This document shows, in pieces, positions 5,868 to 13,666 of a stretch of DNA of 39,324 nucleotides. The DNA is from JAQTRU01 sp041645555 (GTDB lineage Bacteria > Patescibacteriota > Patescibacteriia > Patescibacteriales > JAQTRU01). The stretch spans positions 1 to 39,324 of the forward strand of contig JBAZPX010000011.1 in the NCBI GenBank assembly GCA_041645555.1, in the 5' to 3' direction. How positions within the stretch are numbered: the first letter of the stretch is position 1; each line of letters begins with the position of its first letter. A model generated the notes under the pieces. It saw only the letters and a list, made by a program, of their open reading frames with translations. It did no database searches and had not been told where the DNA came from. The translations under genes were made by a program, and so were the position numbers.

Positions 5868-6365
5868 ATGGAAAATCAGGACAATAATTATAAACGCCCC
5901 TCGTGGGATGAATACTTCATGGAAATCCTGGCCGTAATCGGGCGCAGGGGAACTTGCGATCGAGGAAGGTCGGGATGCGTTATCGTAAATGATAGAAGAA
6001 TTGTCTCGACGGGTTATGCCGGAGCTCCGGCCGGGCTTAAGCATTGCGATGAAGTAGGGCATGAAATGAACACCGTCAAACATGAAGACGGCCATGAATC
6101 AAGGCACTGCGTCAGAACCACCCACGCGGAACAAAATGCTATTGTTACCGCCGCGCGTTTCGGCATTAAACTGGAAGGATCAACTATGTACACAAAAATG
6201 ACTCCTTGCTACGCCTGCGCGAAAATGATAATCAACGCCGGCATAAAAAGAGTTGTCTGCCAAGAAGATTATCACGCCGGAGAAAGGACCAAGGAGGTAT
6301 TTACTGAAGCTGGCGTGCAATATAATTTATTAAACGCCAAAACTACTGAATACGAAGATCAATAG
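5868..6365 (+). CDS. dCMP deaminase (ComEB family)
   Basis: 165 aa. The zinc deaminase core is complete: HAEQNAI (His86, Glu88) and PCYACAKM (Cys114, Cys117). Extra Cys and His residues at C30, C60, H76 and H80 fit the second structural zinc site of dCMP deaminases. It converts dCMP to dUMP, the substrate of ThyA, which starts 18 nt downstream. It opens a co-directional run of six nucleotide genes. The start ATG is the first in frame after a promoter at 5802-5831, and no SD is visible. Confidence 0.92.
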   Translation: MENQDNNYKRPSWDEYFMEILAVIGRRGTCDRGRSGCVIVNDRRIVSTGYAGAPAGLKHCDEVGHEMNTVKHEDGHESRHCVRTTHAEQNAIVTAARFGIKLEGSTMYTKMTPCYACAKMIINAGIKRVVCQEDYHAGERTKEVFTEAGVQYNLLNAKTTEYEDQ

Positions 6366-6383
6366 CCAATAAATTATCTTCAT

Positions 6384-7283
6384 ATGAAACAATATTTAGA
6401 TTTATTACAGGATATTTTAGATAATGGCACTGACAAAAGCGACCGGACTGGCACTGGCACCAGGAGCCTTTTTGGCCGACAAATCCGCATGGACTTATCC
6501 AGGGGCTTCCCTTTGCTCACCACAAAAAAAGTTTTTTTGCGGGGGATAATCCATGAACTGCTTTGGTTTCTAAAAGGCGATACTAATATTAAATATTTAG
6601 TTGATAATGACGTAAAAATCTGGAACGAATGGCCTTTTGAGGGCTATAAAGCGAGCGGTGAATATCAAAATGAAACTCTGGAACAATTCGTAGAAAAAAT
6701 TAAAAACAATGACGATTTTGCTAAAAAATGGGGAGACCTCGGGCCGGTTTACGGAAAGCAATGGGTGCGCTGGCCCGGTTATGACGGCAAGCCGATTAAT
6801 CAAATAGAAGAAGTGGTTGAGATGATAAAAAATAACCCTGATTCCAGAAGAATTATCGTGGGAGCCTGGAACGTGGCTGATATTCAGGAATTGATAAAAG
6901 CGAAAAAAGCCGCTCCCCCGCTCTGCCATACCTTATTCCAGTTTTATGTGGCCAATAATAAATTATCCTGCCAGCTTTACCAGCGAAGCGCTGACGTTTT
7001 TTTGGGCGTACCTTTTAATATCGCTTCTTACGCTTTACTTACTATGATGATGGCCCAGGTTACCGGCCGGGAGCTCGGAGATTTTGTCCATACTTTCGGA
7101 GACGTCCATATTTATAATAACCATAGAGAGCAGGTTAACTTGCAGCTCAGCCGGGAACCGCGCCCATTACCGACTATGAAAATAAACCCGGAAGTAAAAG
7201 ATATTTTCTCTTTTAAGCACGAAGATTTTACTTTAGAAAATTACGACCCGCATCCTCCAATCAAAGCCCCGATCGCAGTATAA
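6384..7283 (+). CDS. thyA: Thymidylate synthase ThyA
   Basis: 299 aa. It is the classical folate-dependent enzyme, not ThyX. The active-site Cys is in APPLCHTLFQFYV (C181). Also seen are the phosphate-binding arginines DSRRIIVGAW, the QRSADVFLGVPFNIASYALL block and the FGDVHIYNNH dUMP-binding block. It is longer than E. coli ThyA (264 aa) because of an insert around residues 85-120, as in many Gram-positive enzymes. It methylates dUMP to dTMP and oxidises methylene-THF to DHF, so a reductase is needed. A RibD-type reductase follows. The ATG lacks an SD. Confidence 0.96.
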   Translation: MKQYLDLLQDILDNGTDKSDRTGTGTRSLFGRQIRMDLSRGFPLLTTKKVFLRGIIHELLWFLKGDTNIKYLVDNDVKIWNEWPFEGYKASGEYQNETLEQFVEKIKNNDDFAKKWGDLGPVYGKQWVRWPGYDGKPINQIEEVVEMIKNNPDSRRIIVGAWNVADIQELIKAKKAAPPLCHTLFQFYVANNKLSCQLYQRSADVFLGVPFNIASYALLTMMMAQVTGRELGDFVHTFGDVHIYNNHREQVNLQLSREPRPLPTMKINPEVKDIFSFKHEDFTLENYDPHPPIKAPIAV

Positions 7284-7287
7284 CTTA

Positions 7288-7380
7288 AAAATAAAATAAT
7301 AAAATAATATAAAAAAATTTCTGGAATTTAGATAGTCTCATATCCCCATTTTATTTTATTATTTTGTTATTTTATTATTT
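7288..7380. repeat. AT-only inverted repeat between thyA and the reductase gene
   Basis: AAAATAAAATAATAAAATAAT faces TTTATTTTATTATTTT and further TTTTATTATTT units, with about 30 nt of ordinary sequence between. It can form a long A-T hairpin. No T tract/GC stem terminator is present, so the operon may continue through. Confidence 0.6.
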
Positions 7381-7392
7381 AATTTTTAAAAT

Positions 7393-7896
7393 ATGATTCC
7401 TGTCACCATGATGATGGCTATTACCCTTGACGGTAAAATCGCCAAAAACTCCGAGCATTTCCCGGACTGGACAAGCAAAGAAGATAAAAAATTATTTGCT
7501 AAAATTTCCAGGGAGCATGGGGTGGTTATGATGGGAGCCAAGACTTTTGCCACCTTTCCTTCTCCCCTGCCCGGCCGGTTAAACGTTGTTTTCTCTTTGG
7601 AAAAAAATCCGCCGGCGATAGAGGGCGTAAAATGGGTAACCGGCGAACCGGAGCCGGTCTTAGAAGAATTAGAAAAAATAGGGTATAAATCCGCTCTTTT
7701 AGGCGGCGGCGCTTTCCTAAACTCGCTTTTCCTCGAAAAAAAATTAATTTCCGAAATAATTTTAACCATAGAACCGAAAATATTCGGCGACGGCCTTTCT
7801 CTTTTTAATAAGGATTTTAATATTAATCTAAAATTGCTTGATCTTCAAAAAATAAACGAAGATGCCATTATAGTAAAATACAAAGTAATTTATTAA
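7393..7896 (+). CDS. Dihydrofolate-reductase-like protein (RibD C-terminal fold)
   Basis: 167 aa. The N-terminal MIPVTMMMAITLDGKIAK and the LLGGGAFLNSLFLEKKLISE block (GGG followed by a Leu-rich segment and a helix before the final strands) fit the RibD_C/DHFR superfamily. That superfamily covers riboflavin-pathway reductases and atypical dihydrofolate reductases. KIFGDG near the end is also typical. No deaminase domain is fused and no other riboflavin gene is near. The place after thyA and before nucleotide kinases suggests it recycles dihydrofolate with NADPH. That is inference from context. The neighbour downstream starts 2 nt after the stop. Confidence 0.8.
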   Translation: MIPVTMMMAITLDGKIAKNSEHFPDWTSKEDKKLFAKISREHGVVMMGAKTFATFPSPLPGRLNVVFSLEKNPPAIEGVKWVTGEPEPVLEELEKIGYKSALLGGGAFLNSLFLEKKLISEIILTIEPKIFGDGLSLFNKDFNINLKLLDLQKINEDAIIVKYKVIY

Positions 7897-7898
7897 TT

Positions 7899-8468
7899 AT
7901 GTCTGACAAAAAAATTATTATCGGCCTAGTCGGTAAAATATCGGCCGGGAAAGGAACGGCTGCTGATTACTTAAAAGATAATTACAGCGCCAATACGTAC
8001 CGTTTTTCGACAATGCTTAGAGATATCCTGAATAGATTGCATTTGGAAGTAAGCCGCCCTAATCTGCAATCTATTTCTGAATGCCTAAGGGAAAAATTCA
8101 GCGGCGACATACTGGCTAAAGTTATCGCCGATGATGTTAAGGCCGATCCGGAAAAACTCCTGGTAATTGACGGGATAAGAAGGCAGGACGATATAAAATA
8201 TTTGCGGGAACTGCCCGAATTTAAACTGGTTAAAATAGAAACGGATTCGAAAACAAGATACCAGCGGCTTATCAACCGCGGGGAAAACCAGGACGACCAG
8301 AAAAAAACTTATGAGGAATTTTTGCAGGACGAACAGCGGGAAGCGGAATTGGAAATTCCGAAAGTAATGGAATCTGCCCAGCTGGCTCTTGATAATAACT
8401 CCAGCCGGGAAAAACTATACCAACAAATTGATGAATTAATAAAAAGCTTGGGATATGAACAAAAATAA
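7899..8468 (+). CDS. P-loop kinase, dNMP kinase/dephospho-CoA-kinase-like
   Basis: 189 aa. Walker A is GKISAGKGT at residues 12-20. After it comes a YRFSTMLRDILNRL segment, resembling the NMP-binding region of phage-type dNMP kinases and archaeal P-loop kinases. VIDGIRRQDDIKYL supplies the Walker-B-like Asp. The lid-like region has RYQRLINRGENQDDQKKTYE. No CoaE-specific motif is certain. Between a reductase, ThyA and Adk, a role in phosphorylating deoxynucleotides is more likely than CoA synthesis. This rests on context. It overlaps the adk start by 14 nt, so translation is probably coupled. Confidence 0.7.
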   Translation: MSDKKIIIGLVGKISAGKGTAADYLKDNYSANTYRFSTMLRDILNRLHLEVSRPNLQSISECLREKFSGDILAKVIADDVKADPEKLLVIDGIRRQDDIKYLRELPEFKLVKIETDSKTRYQRLINRGENQDDQKKTYEEFLQDEQREAELEIPKVMESAQLALDNNSSREKLYQQIDELIKSLGYEQK

Positions 8469-9093
8469 AAATATTATTATCATGGGTCCGCAAGGGTCAG
8501 GCAAGGGAACGCAGGCCGATGTTTTAAGCCAGAAACTTGGCATCCCCCACATTTCTACCGGCGACATTTTTAGAGAAAACATTAAGGAGAAAACAGCCTT
8601 GGGCGAAAAAATAGAAGAAATAGTAAAAACCGGGGAATTAGTGCCGGACGAAATTACTAATGAAGTAACAAAACAAAGGCTTCTTAAGGAAGACACAAAA
8701 AACGGCTTTATTTTAGACGGCTTTCCCCGCAATTTGACCCAAGCGGAATTTTTAGATAAAGTAAAAGAAATCGGCCTGGTTTTAGAAGTCTGGATCAGCG
8801 ATAAAGAAGCCATAAAAAGGATAAGCCAGAGAAGAACCTGCCTTAAATGCCAGAAAGTTTACCACTTAATTTACAATCAGCCGAAGAACGATGAAATCTG
8901 CGATGAATGCGGAGAAAAATTGATCATAAGAGAAGATGACAAGCCGGCCACGATTAAAAGAAGACTAAATTTATACCATAAAGAAACCAAACCTTTGCTT
9001 AATTATTACAAAGACAAGGGTATTTATAAAAAAATTGACGGCATGCCGCCGATACCAGAAGTGACTAAACAAATCGCGCAAATTTTCGAATAA
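8455..9093 (+). CDS. adk: Adenylate kinase
   Basis: 212 aa, long-lid form. P-loop GPQGSGKGTQ (11-20), NMP-binding STGDIFRENI, the LDGFPRN motif with the AMP-binding Arg, and a zinc-binding lid with C129-x2-C132 and C149-x2-C152, followed by DDKPATIKRRL. It catalyses ATP + AMP to 2 ADP in the cytoplasm. In CPR-type bacteria with few nucleotide enzymes it is an essential phosphate-balancing step. The start lies inside the 3' end of the previous gene. Confidence 0.96.
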   Translation: MNKNKNIIIMGPQGSGKGTQADVLSQKLGIPHISTGDIFRENIKEKTALGEKIEEIVKTGELVPDEITNEVTKQRLLKEDTKNGFILDGFPRNLTQAEFLDKVKEIGLVLEVWISDKEAIKRISQRRTCLKCQKVYHLIYNQPKNDEICDECGEKLIIREDDKPATIKRRLNLYHKETKPLLNYYKDKGIYKKIDGMPPIPEVTKQIAQIFE

Positions 9094-9133
9094 TAAAAAC
9101 AAAACCAGGGAGGAGCGGTGAAACGCTCTTTTC

Positions 9134-10318
9134 TTGTCTAAAAATATGGAAAGAAATAGATCGGGAAAATTTATTGTCATCGACGGCACGGACGGCTCGG
9201 GCAAAGCCACGCAAACGCAAATGCTTGTCGCCAAACTGGAAAAATTGGGTTTGGCGGTGGCTATGGTTGATTTTCCCCAGTATGGCCAAAAGTCAGCCGG
9301 CTTGGTGGAAAAATATTTAAATGGAGAATACGGCGAAGCCGATGAAGTCGGGCCTTATCGGGCTTCGATTTTTTACGCCTGCGACCGCTATGATGCCAGC
9401 TTTAAAATAAAAAAGTGGCTTAAAGAAGGCAAAATTGTCATAGCTAATCGCTATGTCACCGCTAATATGGGCCATCAGGGCGGAAAAATCGCCAATCCCT
9501 TGGAAAGAAAAAATTATTTTTCCTGGCTCTACGCGCTTGAATATGAAATCTTTAATATTCCCAAGCCGGATTTAAATATTATCTTGCATGTTAATGCTCG
9601 GCTAGCCCAAAAATTAGTTGACCAGAAAGGCCACCGCGATTACGTAAACGGAGCCAAAAGAGACCTGCATGAAGCGGATATAAACCACCTGCGCCGGGCC
9701 GAGCAGGTCTATCTGGAAATCGCCAAAACTTTTCCTGATTTTACCCTGGTCGAATGCACGCGGGAGGGCCAAATTATGGGAAAAGAAGAAATCCACAATT
9801 TAATCTGGGAAGAAATAGGCCGATTAATTGATTTCCCGAGTGAAAGCCGCATCCCCTTTTTAAATACTCTGGAATATGAAAAAAGTTTGGATAAGCCGGT
9901 TTTAAAAATTGAAAAAATAAAGCCTGATGCCAAACTGCCGCAAAGAGCCCACGTTGGCGACGCCGGCCTTGATTTGTACGCGGCTGATTATTACTCCCTT
10001 CTGCCTGGGGAAAGTATGGTTATCAGCACTGGCATTAAAATGGCCATTCCGGAAGGATACGCCGGTTTAATCTGGGACAAAAGCGGAATCGCTAAATCCG
10101 GCATCCATACCACGGCCGGCGTGATTGATTCAAGCTACCGCGGCGAAATTATGGTCAATATGATAAACTTGAGCGAAGATATTTATCATATTGCCCCGGG
10201 CCAAAAAATCGCCCAAATTCTAATCCAACCCGCGCCGAATTTAGAAATAAAAGAAGATAAAATAGATGACGAAACCAGCCGAAATGATAATGGCTTTGGC
10301 AGCTCCGGACTTTTTTAG
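9134..10318 (+). CDS. Bifunctional thymidylate kinase - dUTPase fusion
   Basis: 394 aa from a TTG at 9134. An ATG at 9146 (MERNRSGKF) is an alternative and may be the true start. Residues about 10-235 are thymidylate kinase: P-loop DGTDGSGKATQT, the DFPQYGQ dTMP-loop region, CDRYDAS and a PKPDLNIIL strand. Residues about 255-394 are a full trimeric dUTPase with all five motifs: DAGLDLYA, DKSGIAKSG, GVIDSSYRGEI, PGQKIAQILI and RNDNGFGSSG. One half makes dTDP from dTMP and the other destroys dUTP to give dUMP, ThyA's substrate. A weak hairpin (GAGCG-CGCTC then TTTTC) separates it from adk. There is no frameshift between the halves. Confidence 0.93.
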   Translation: MSKNMERNRSGKFIVIDGTDGSGKATQTQMLVAKLEKLGLAVAMVDFPQYGQKSAGLVEKYLNGEYGEADEVGPYRASIFYACDRYDASFKIKKWLKEGKIVIANRYVTANMGHQGGKIANPLERKNYFSWLYALEYEIFNIPKPDLNIILHVNARLAQKLVDQKGHRDYVNGAKRDLHEADINHLRRAEQVYLEIAKTFPDFTLVECTREGQIMGKEEIHNLIWEEIGRLIDFPSESRIPFLNTLEYEKSLDKPVLKIEKIKPDAKLPQRAHVGDAGLDLYAADYYSLLPGESMVISTGIKMAIPEGYAGLIWDKSGIAKSGIHTTAGVIDSSYRGEIMVNMINLSEDIYHIAPGQKIAQILIQPAPNLEIKEDKIDDETSRNDNGFGSSGLF

Positions 10319-10320
10319 AC

Positions 10321-10349
10321 TTGACAAACGGGAGAAAATAACTTAAGAT
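10321..10349 (+). promoter_or_regulatory. Promoter of the 66-aa zinc-ribbon gene
   Basis: TTGACA (10321-10326), a 17-nt spacer and TAAGAT (10344-10349), starting right after the tmk-dut stop. Confidence 0.65.
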
Positions 10350-10399
10350 AATAAATCGTCCTTTCTTTCTTTTGTCTCTTTAGCACCAGGAGGGAAATA

Positions 10400-10600
10400 A
10401 TGAAAATCTTCTGTGAAGATTGCCAAAAGCCGTTTGAAGCGCAAAGGGGCAATACAGAAATCAGGTGTGAACACATTAATGGCAGAATTATTTCTACCAC
10501 AGAATCCGCCTGCCCTGATTGCGGCAAAAAATCTTCGTATACTGACATTATCAGAGCTCCGGTCAGCCGGCCTCGCAATTTCGGAGAGTCACGTCTCTGA
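10400..10600 (+). CDS. Small zinc-ribbon protein
   Basis: 66 aa. Two CxxC knuckles (FCEDCQ at about residues 5-8 and ACPDCGKK at about 38-41) and an extra RCEH (C23) suggest one zinc site. The C-terminus is basic and Arg-rich. An overlapping +1 frame is also open, but only this frame has the paired cysteines and the SD AGGAGGGAAAT directly before the ATG. It is a self-contained unit with a promoter at 10321-10349 and a terminator overlapping its TGA stop. The function is unknown. A nucleic-acid- or protein-binding role would be typical of such ribbons. Confidence 0.75.
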   Translation: MKIFCEDCQKPFEAQRGNTEIRCEHINGRIISTTESACPDCGKKSSYTDIIRAPVSRPRNFGESRL

Positions 10601-10634
10601 AAAAGCCGCATCCCTGAATTAAATGCGGCTTTTT
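10600..10634 (+). terminator. Terminator of the 66-aa gene
   Basis: AAAAAGCCGCAT and ATGCGGCTTTTT pair perfectly over 12 bp around CCCTGAATTAA. Confidence 0.9.
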
Positions 10635-10669
10635 GATTATACGGATATTTGGAATGGCGTTAAAAAAAA

Positions 10670-10698
10670 TTGACGGATCAATCACTTCACTATATAAT
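10670..10698 (+). promoter_or_regulatory. Promoter of the 70-aa zinc-ribbon gene
   Basis: TTGACG (10670-10675), exactly 17 nt, then a consensus TATAAT (10693-10698), 44 nt before the ATG. Confidence 0.85.
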
Positions 10699-10742
10699 TA
10701 TCTAAAACCACAAAAAACAATGATGCCAATCGGAGAGAAAAG

Positions 10743-10955
10743 ATGGAAATAGACCTTGAAACTAACTGTCCCAGCTGCTCTTTCCCCCTTAAACTGGATA
10801 CTGACAATATCTTGATTATAGAGAAAATTTTGTCTGAAAGCGGGGGGAAATCTTTCTCAGTGAAATATGTCCATGTCCCTTGCTCCCGTTGTAAAAAATC
10901 ATGGTTTATGCCCTTCTATGAATTCCTCGCTCTTTTTATAACTAACCCCTATTAA
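10743..10955 (+). CDS. Small zinc-ribbon protein
   Basis: 70 aa. CPSCSFPLKL (C9, C12) and PCSRCKKSWF (about C46, C49) form a four-Cys ribbon. The middle is polar with SESGGKSFSVKYVHV and the C-terminus is hydrophobic (MPFYEFLALFITNPY), perhaps membrane- or protein-contacting. SD CGGAGAGAAAAG precedes the ATG. It has its own consensus promoter and terminator. It is not clearly homologous to the 66-aa neighbour beyond the knuckles. The function is unknown. Confidence 0.75.
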   Translation: MEIDLETNCPSCSFPLKLDTDNILIIEKILSESGGKSFSVKYVHVPCSRCKKSWFMPFYEFLALFITNPY

Positions 10956-10985
10956 ACCGTTCGCCACCAGGAAACGGTTTTTTTA
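10954..10985 (+). terminator. Terminator of the 70-aa gene
   Basis: AAACCGTT and AACGGTTT pair around CGCCACCAGGA, followed by TTTTT. The stem begins in the TAA stop. Confidence 0.85.
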
Positions 10986-11035
10986 TTAATCAAATTTTAT
11001 TTGCCGGCTGATAAATTACGGAATAAAAGCGTGGA

Positions 11036-11064
11036 TTGCTTTTTTCACTATTTAGGGATAAAAT
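11036..11064 (+). promoter_or_regulatory. Promoter of the HD-hydrolase-gatB pair
   Basis: TTGCTT (11036-11041), 17 nt, TAAAAT (11059-11064). The ATG follows only 6 nt later, so the transcript may be nearly leaderless. No SD is present. Confidence 0.65.
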
Positions 11065-11070
11065 AATTAC

Positions 11071-11721
11071 ATGACCTGGAAGCAAAAATTATTAAAACTG
11101 GTTAAACCTAAGCTTGATACCTTGGATATAGCGCATAATATCGACCATAGCTTAAGAGTTTTCCGCAATTGCGAACTAATCGTAAAAAATTATCCTAAAG
11201 CGGACTTAGATGTTCTATACGCCGCCTGTTTATTGCATGATATCGGCCAAACAATAAATTCCATTAACGAGCATAGCCATAATTCCATTTTATTATCGGA
11301 AAACCTTCTAAAAAAATGTAACTTCCGTGATAACAAAATTAAAATGACAATGGCGATAATAAAGTCGCATGATAACTACTTTTGGGTAAAAGAACATGAA
11401 AAAATCAAGCTTAATTTAATCGAAGAAGCTATTTTTCAGGATGCTGATCGGCTGGAGTCTTTGGGAGCGATGGGTATAATCAGGCAGATGTTTTGGTCTT
11501 CCCGGCATCATTTAAAAATTTATACCCCGGATATCCCGCCGCAGAAAAATAAAATTTATGCCGGCAATGCCAGCCCGATTCATACTATCAGGGATCATCA
11601 ATTGCAAATTTATAAGCATTTCAATACTCCCATCGCCAAAAAATTAGCTAAACGAAAATTTCTCTTTACCAAAAGATTTCTAAATGAATTTTTTAACGAA
11701 TGGGAATTTAAATATGTCTAA
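11071..11721 (+). CDS. HD-domain phosphohydrolase (YpgQ/YedJ-like)
   Basis: 216 aa. The metal-binding HD pattern is complete: H26 in AHNIDHSLRV, H56-D57 in LLHDIGQ, His residues in EHSHNS and KSHDNYF, and the distal Asp in FQDADRLESLG. The order and spacing match small stand-alone HD hydrolases of the YpgQ/YedJ group, some of which hydrolyse nucleoside triphosphates. The substrate here is not shown by the sequence. Its last 8 nt overlap the gatB start (ATGTCTAA), so the two are probably translationally coupled, although no functional link is known. Confidence 0.85.
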   Translation: MTWKQKLLKLVKPKLDTLDIAHNIDHSLRVFRNCELIVKNYPKADLDVLYAACLLHDIGQTINSINEHSHNSILLSENLLKKCNFRDNKIKMTMAIIKSHDNYFWVKEHEKIKLNLIEEAIFQDADRLESLGAMGIIRQMFWSSRHHLKIYTPDIPPQKNKIYAGNASPIHTIRDHQLQIYKHFNTPIAKKLAKRKFLFTKRFLNEFFNEWEFKYV

Positions 11722-13228
11722 CTATGACGTAATTATCGGCCTGGAAATCCACGCCGAACTGAAAACTAAATCAAAAATGTTCTGCTCCTGCGATAATGAC
11801 TCTTTGGGTAAAAAACCCAATACCACTGTCTGCCCGATTTGCTTAGGCCATCCCGGCACCCTGCCCATCCCAAATAAGCAAGCTATAGAATGGGCGGTTT
11901 TGGCCGGCCTGGCTCTAAACTGCAAAGTGAGGGAGCTTTCCAAGTTTGACCGAAAAAACTATTTTTACCCGGATTTGCCCAAGGGTTATCAGATTTCCCA
12001 ATACGACCTGCCTTTTTGTTATGACGGGCATCTTGAAATTGGCGACCGCGATATAGAAATAACCCGCCTGCACCTTGAAGAAGACACGGGAAAATCTACG
12101 CACCCGACTGGAAAAAATTACACCCTACTTGATTTTAACCGGGCCGGCACGCCTCTTATTGAAATGGTAACCGAACCGGTTATTAAAGATGCGAACGAGG
12201 CGAAAAAATTCTGCCAAACTTTTCAGCAGATTCTTCGCTATTTAAATATTTCCAACGCCGATATGGAAAAAGGCGAAATGCGCTGCGAAGCCAATGTAAG
12301 CGTGCAGGAAAAAGGCAAGTGGAAATACGAGGGTAATTGCGAAATAAAACCGATTGGCAGATACAAGCTTAATCCAAAGGTGGAACTGAAAAATATAAAT
12401 TCTTTCCGCGCTATTGAGAAAGCTATTGATTATGAAGCAAAAAGGCAGATTAAAGCCTTGGCGGAAGAAGAAAAACTAATCCAAGAAACCCGGGGCTGGG
12501 ATGAAAATAAAGGCCAGACCATAAGACAAAGAATAAAAGAGACTTCTTCCGATTACCGCTATTTTCCCGAGCCGGATATTCCGCCCATAAAAATTGACGG
12601 GCAGTGGATAGAAAAGATAAAATCTCAATTAATTGAACTGCCGCCTGATAAAAAGAAACGCTTTAAGGCCGAATATAATTTTGACGAAGCCGCGGCGGAA
12701 ATTTTGGCAAGCGGCAAAGATTTGGCCAAATACACGGAAGAAGTAATTTCCGAACTTCACGCCTGGATAGACGCAACCGGCGACAATTGGGAGAGGCAAA
12801 AAAACAAACTGGCAAAAATTACGGGCAATTGGCTAATCAGCGAATTATTTAAGCATCTTAACAAAGACGGCAAATCTATTTCTGATTTAAAAATTACGCC
12901 GGAAAATTTTGCCGAACTGATAACTTTAATTTATCAAAATAAAATAAACTCTTCGGCCGGGCAAAAAATCTTGGAAATTATGTATAAAAAAGGCGGCGAC
13001 CCGACGAATATTATGGCTGATATTGGTCTAGAGCAAATGGATGATGAAGCCGAGCTGGAAAAGGTAATAAAATCCGTAATAAAGAAAAATGAGAAGCAAG
13101 CCAAACAGTATAGACAAGGGAAGGAAAACGTGCTACAATTCTTTATTGGCCAAACAATGGCCAGGACGAAAGGTAAAGCCAACCCCAAAATCGTTATAGA
13201 TATTCTTAAAAGATTATTGAAAAGTTGA
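11714..13228 (+). CDS. gatB: Asp-tRNA(Asn)/Glu-tRNA(Gln) amidotransferase subunit B
   Basis: 504 aa from ATG 11714 (MSNYDVIIGLEIHAEL). The 10 extra residues of an upstream ATG at 11684 belong to the HD gene's sequence. The catalytic cradle contains GLEIHAELKTKSKMFC, the zinc-binding CSCDND and CPICLGHPG cysteines, then FDRKNYFYPDLPKGYQISQY and LHLEEDTGKS. The C-terminal YqeY-like tail domain ends ANPKIVIDILKRLLKS. With GatA/GatC it amidates misacylated Glu-tRNA(Gln)/Asp-tRNA(Asn). gatA and gatC are not in the window. The final codons are duplicated beyond the stop (see the repeat at 13181-13308). Confidence 0.96.
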   Translation: MSNYDVIIGLEIHAELKTKSKMFCSCDNDSLGKKPNTTVCPICLGHPGTLPIPNKQAIEWAVLAGLALNCKVRELSKFDRKNYFYPDLPKGYQISQYDLPFCYDGHLEIGDRDIEITRLHLEEDTGKSTHPTGKNYTLLDFNRAGTPLIEMVTEPVIKDANEAKKFCQTFQQILRYLNISNADMEKGEMRCEANVSVQEKGKWKYEGNCEIKPIGRYKLNPKVELKNINSFRAIEKAIDYEAKRQIKALAEEEKLIQETRGWDENKGQTIRQRIKETSSDYRYFPEPDIPPIKIDGQWIEKIKSQLIELPPDKKKRFKAEYNFDEAAAEILASGKDLAKYTEEVISELHAWIDATGDNWERQKNKLAKITGNWLISELFKHLNKDGKSISDLKITPENFAELITLIYQNKINSSAGQKILEIMYKKGGDPTNIMADIGLEQMDDEAELEKVIKSVIKKNEKQAKQYRQGKENVLQFFIGQTMARTKGKANPKIVIDILKRLLKS

Positions 13229-13308
13229 GCGAAGCGAAATCCCGAAGCCTCGGGACCAACCCGAAAATAGTTATTGAATTATTAAAAAAATTACTAAATA
13301 ATAACTAA
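13181..13308 (+). repeat. Duplicated gatB 3' end flanking a palindromic element
   Basis: Copy A (13181-13225) encodes NPKIVIDILKRLLKS. After the TGA comes a 32-nt element (13226-13257) containing ATCCCGAAGCCTCGGGA. Copy B (13258-13308) encodes NPKIVIELLKKLLNNN and a TAA stop in another frame. The copies differ mostly at synonymous or conservative positions, so copy B looks like a gatB tail that evolved under selection elsewhere, not a fresh tandem duplicate. Confidence 0.8.
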
Positions 13309-13313
13309 AAAAT

Positions 13314-13544
13314 ATGTCAAGCTTTGAAACAATTGGTTTAAAACGCCCTGATACTAAGCCAGCGGGGGAAAAAGAAAGTCCTAAACTCAAGAAAGAGCCA
13401 GAGGCCGAAAGTCCAGAGGTCAAAGAGGCTAGATTAAGAAGGGAGGGTGAAGAGGCTAGAGCAAGCCTGCAAAGAGCGATGGAAGAAGCTGGCTTGAATA
13501 GAAAAGAACCAGAAGAAAATCCAGAAGACAGACTAGCGGCTTAA
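13314..13544 (+). CDS. Charged, probably disordered small protein
   Basis: 76 aa, very rich in Glu, Lys, Arg and Pro: PKLKKEPEAESPEVKEARLR, then a helical RREGEEARASLQRAMEEAG. There are no Cys, membrane spans or known motif. The ATG follows the duplicated gatB tail by 5 nt and has no SD. It may be a real short coiled-coil or disordered protein. Low complexity makes the call uncertain and no function can be proposed. Confidence 0.5.
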   Translation: MSSFETIGLKRPDTKPAGEKESPKLKKEPEAESPEVKEARLRREGEEARASLQRAMEEAGLNRKEPEENPEDRLAA

Positions 13545-13569
13545 ATTTTATTTTTTAGAAAAATATGAG

Positions 13570-13666
13570 CCCCGTTAGAAATCTAGTTAGCTATAAAAGA
13601 TAACAAAATTTTTAATAGGGGAAAATATTTTTATGGGGATGGAAAATAACGAAATTTCTAACGGGG
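13570..13666 (+). repeat. CCCCGTTAGAAAT inverted-repeat element, copy 2
   Basis: CCCCGTTAGAAAT at 13570-13582 is exactly inverted at 13654-13666, with 71 nt between. The outer arm starts ATGAGCCCCGTTAGAAAT (a 12-codon ORF ending TAA). The inner arm is codons 8-12 (ISNGV) of the 13633 gene. Geometry is the same as copy 1 at 2552-2655. Confidence 0.8.

Noticed and set aside
11684..11713. Earlier gatB start (MNFLTNGNLN)
   Set aside because: It reads the 3' end of the HD gene. The GatB family start MSNYDVIIGLEIH is at 11714.
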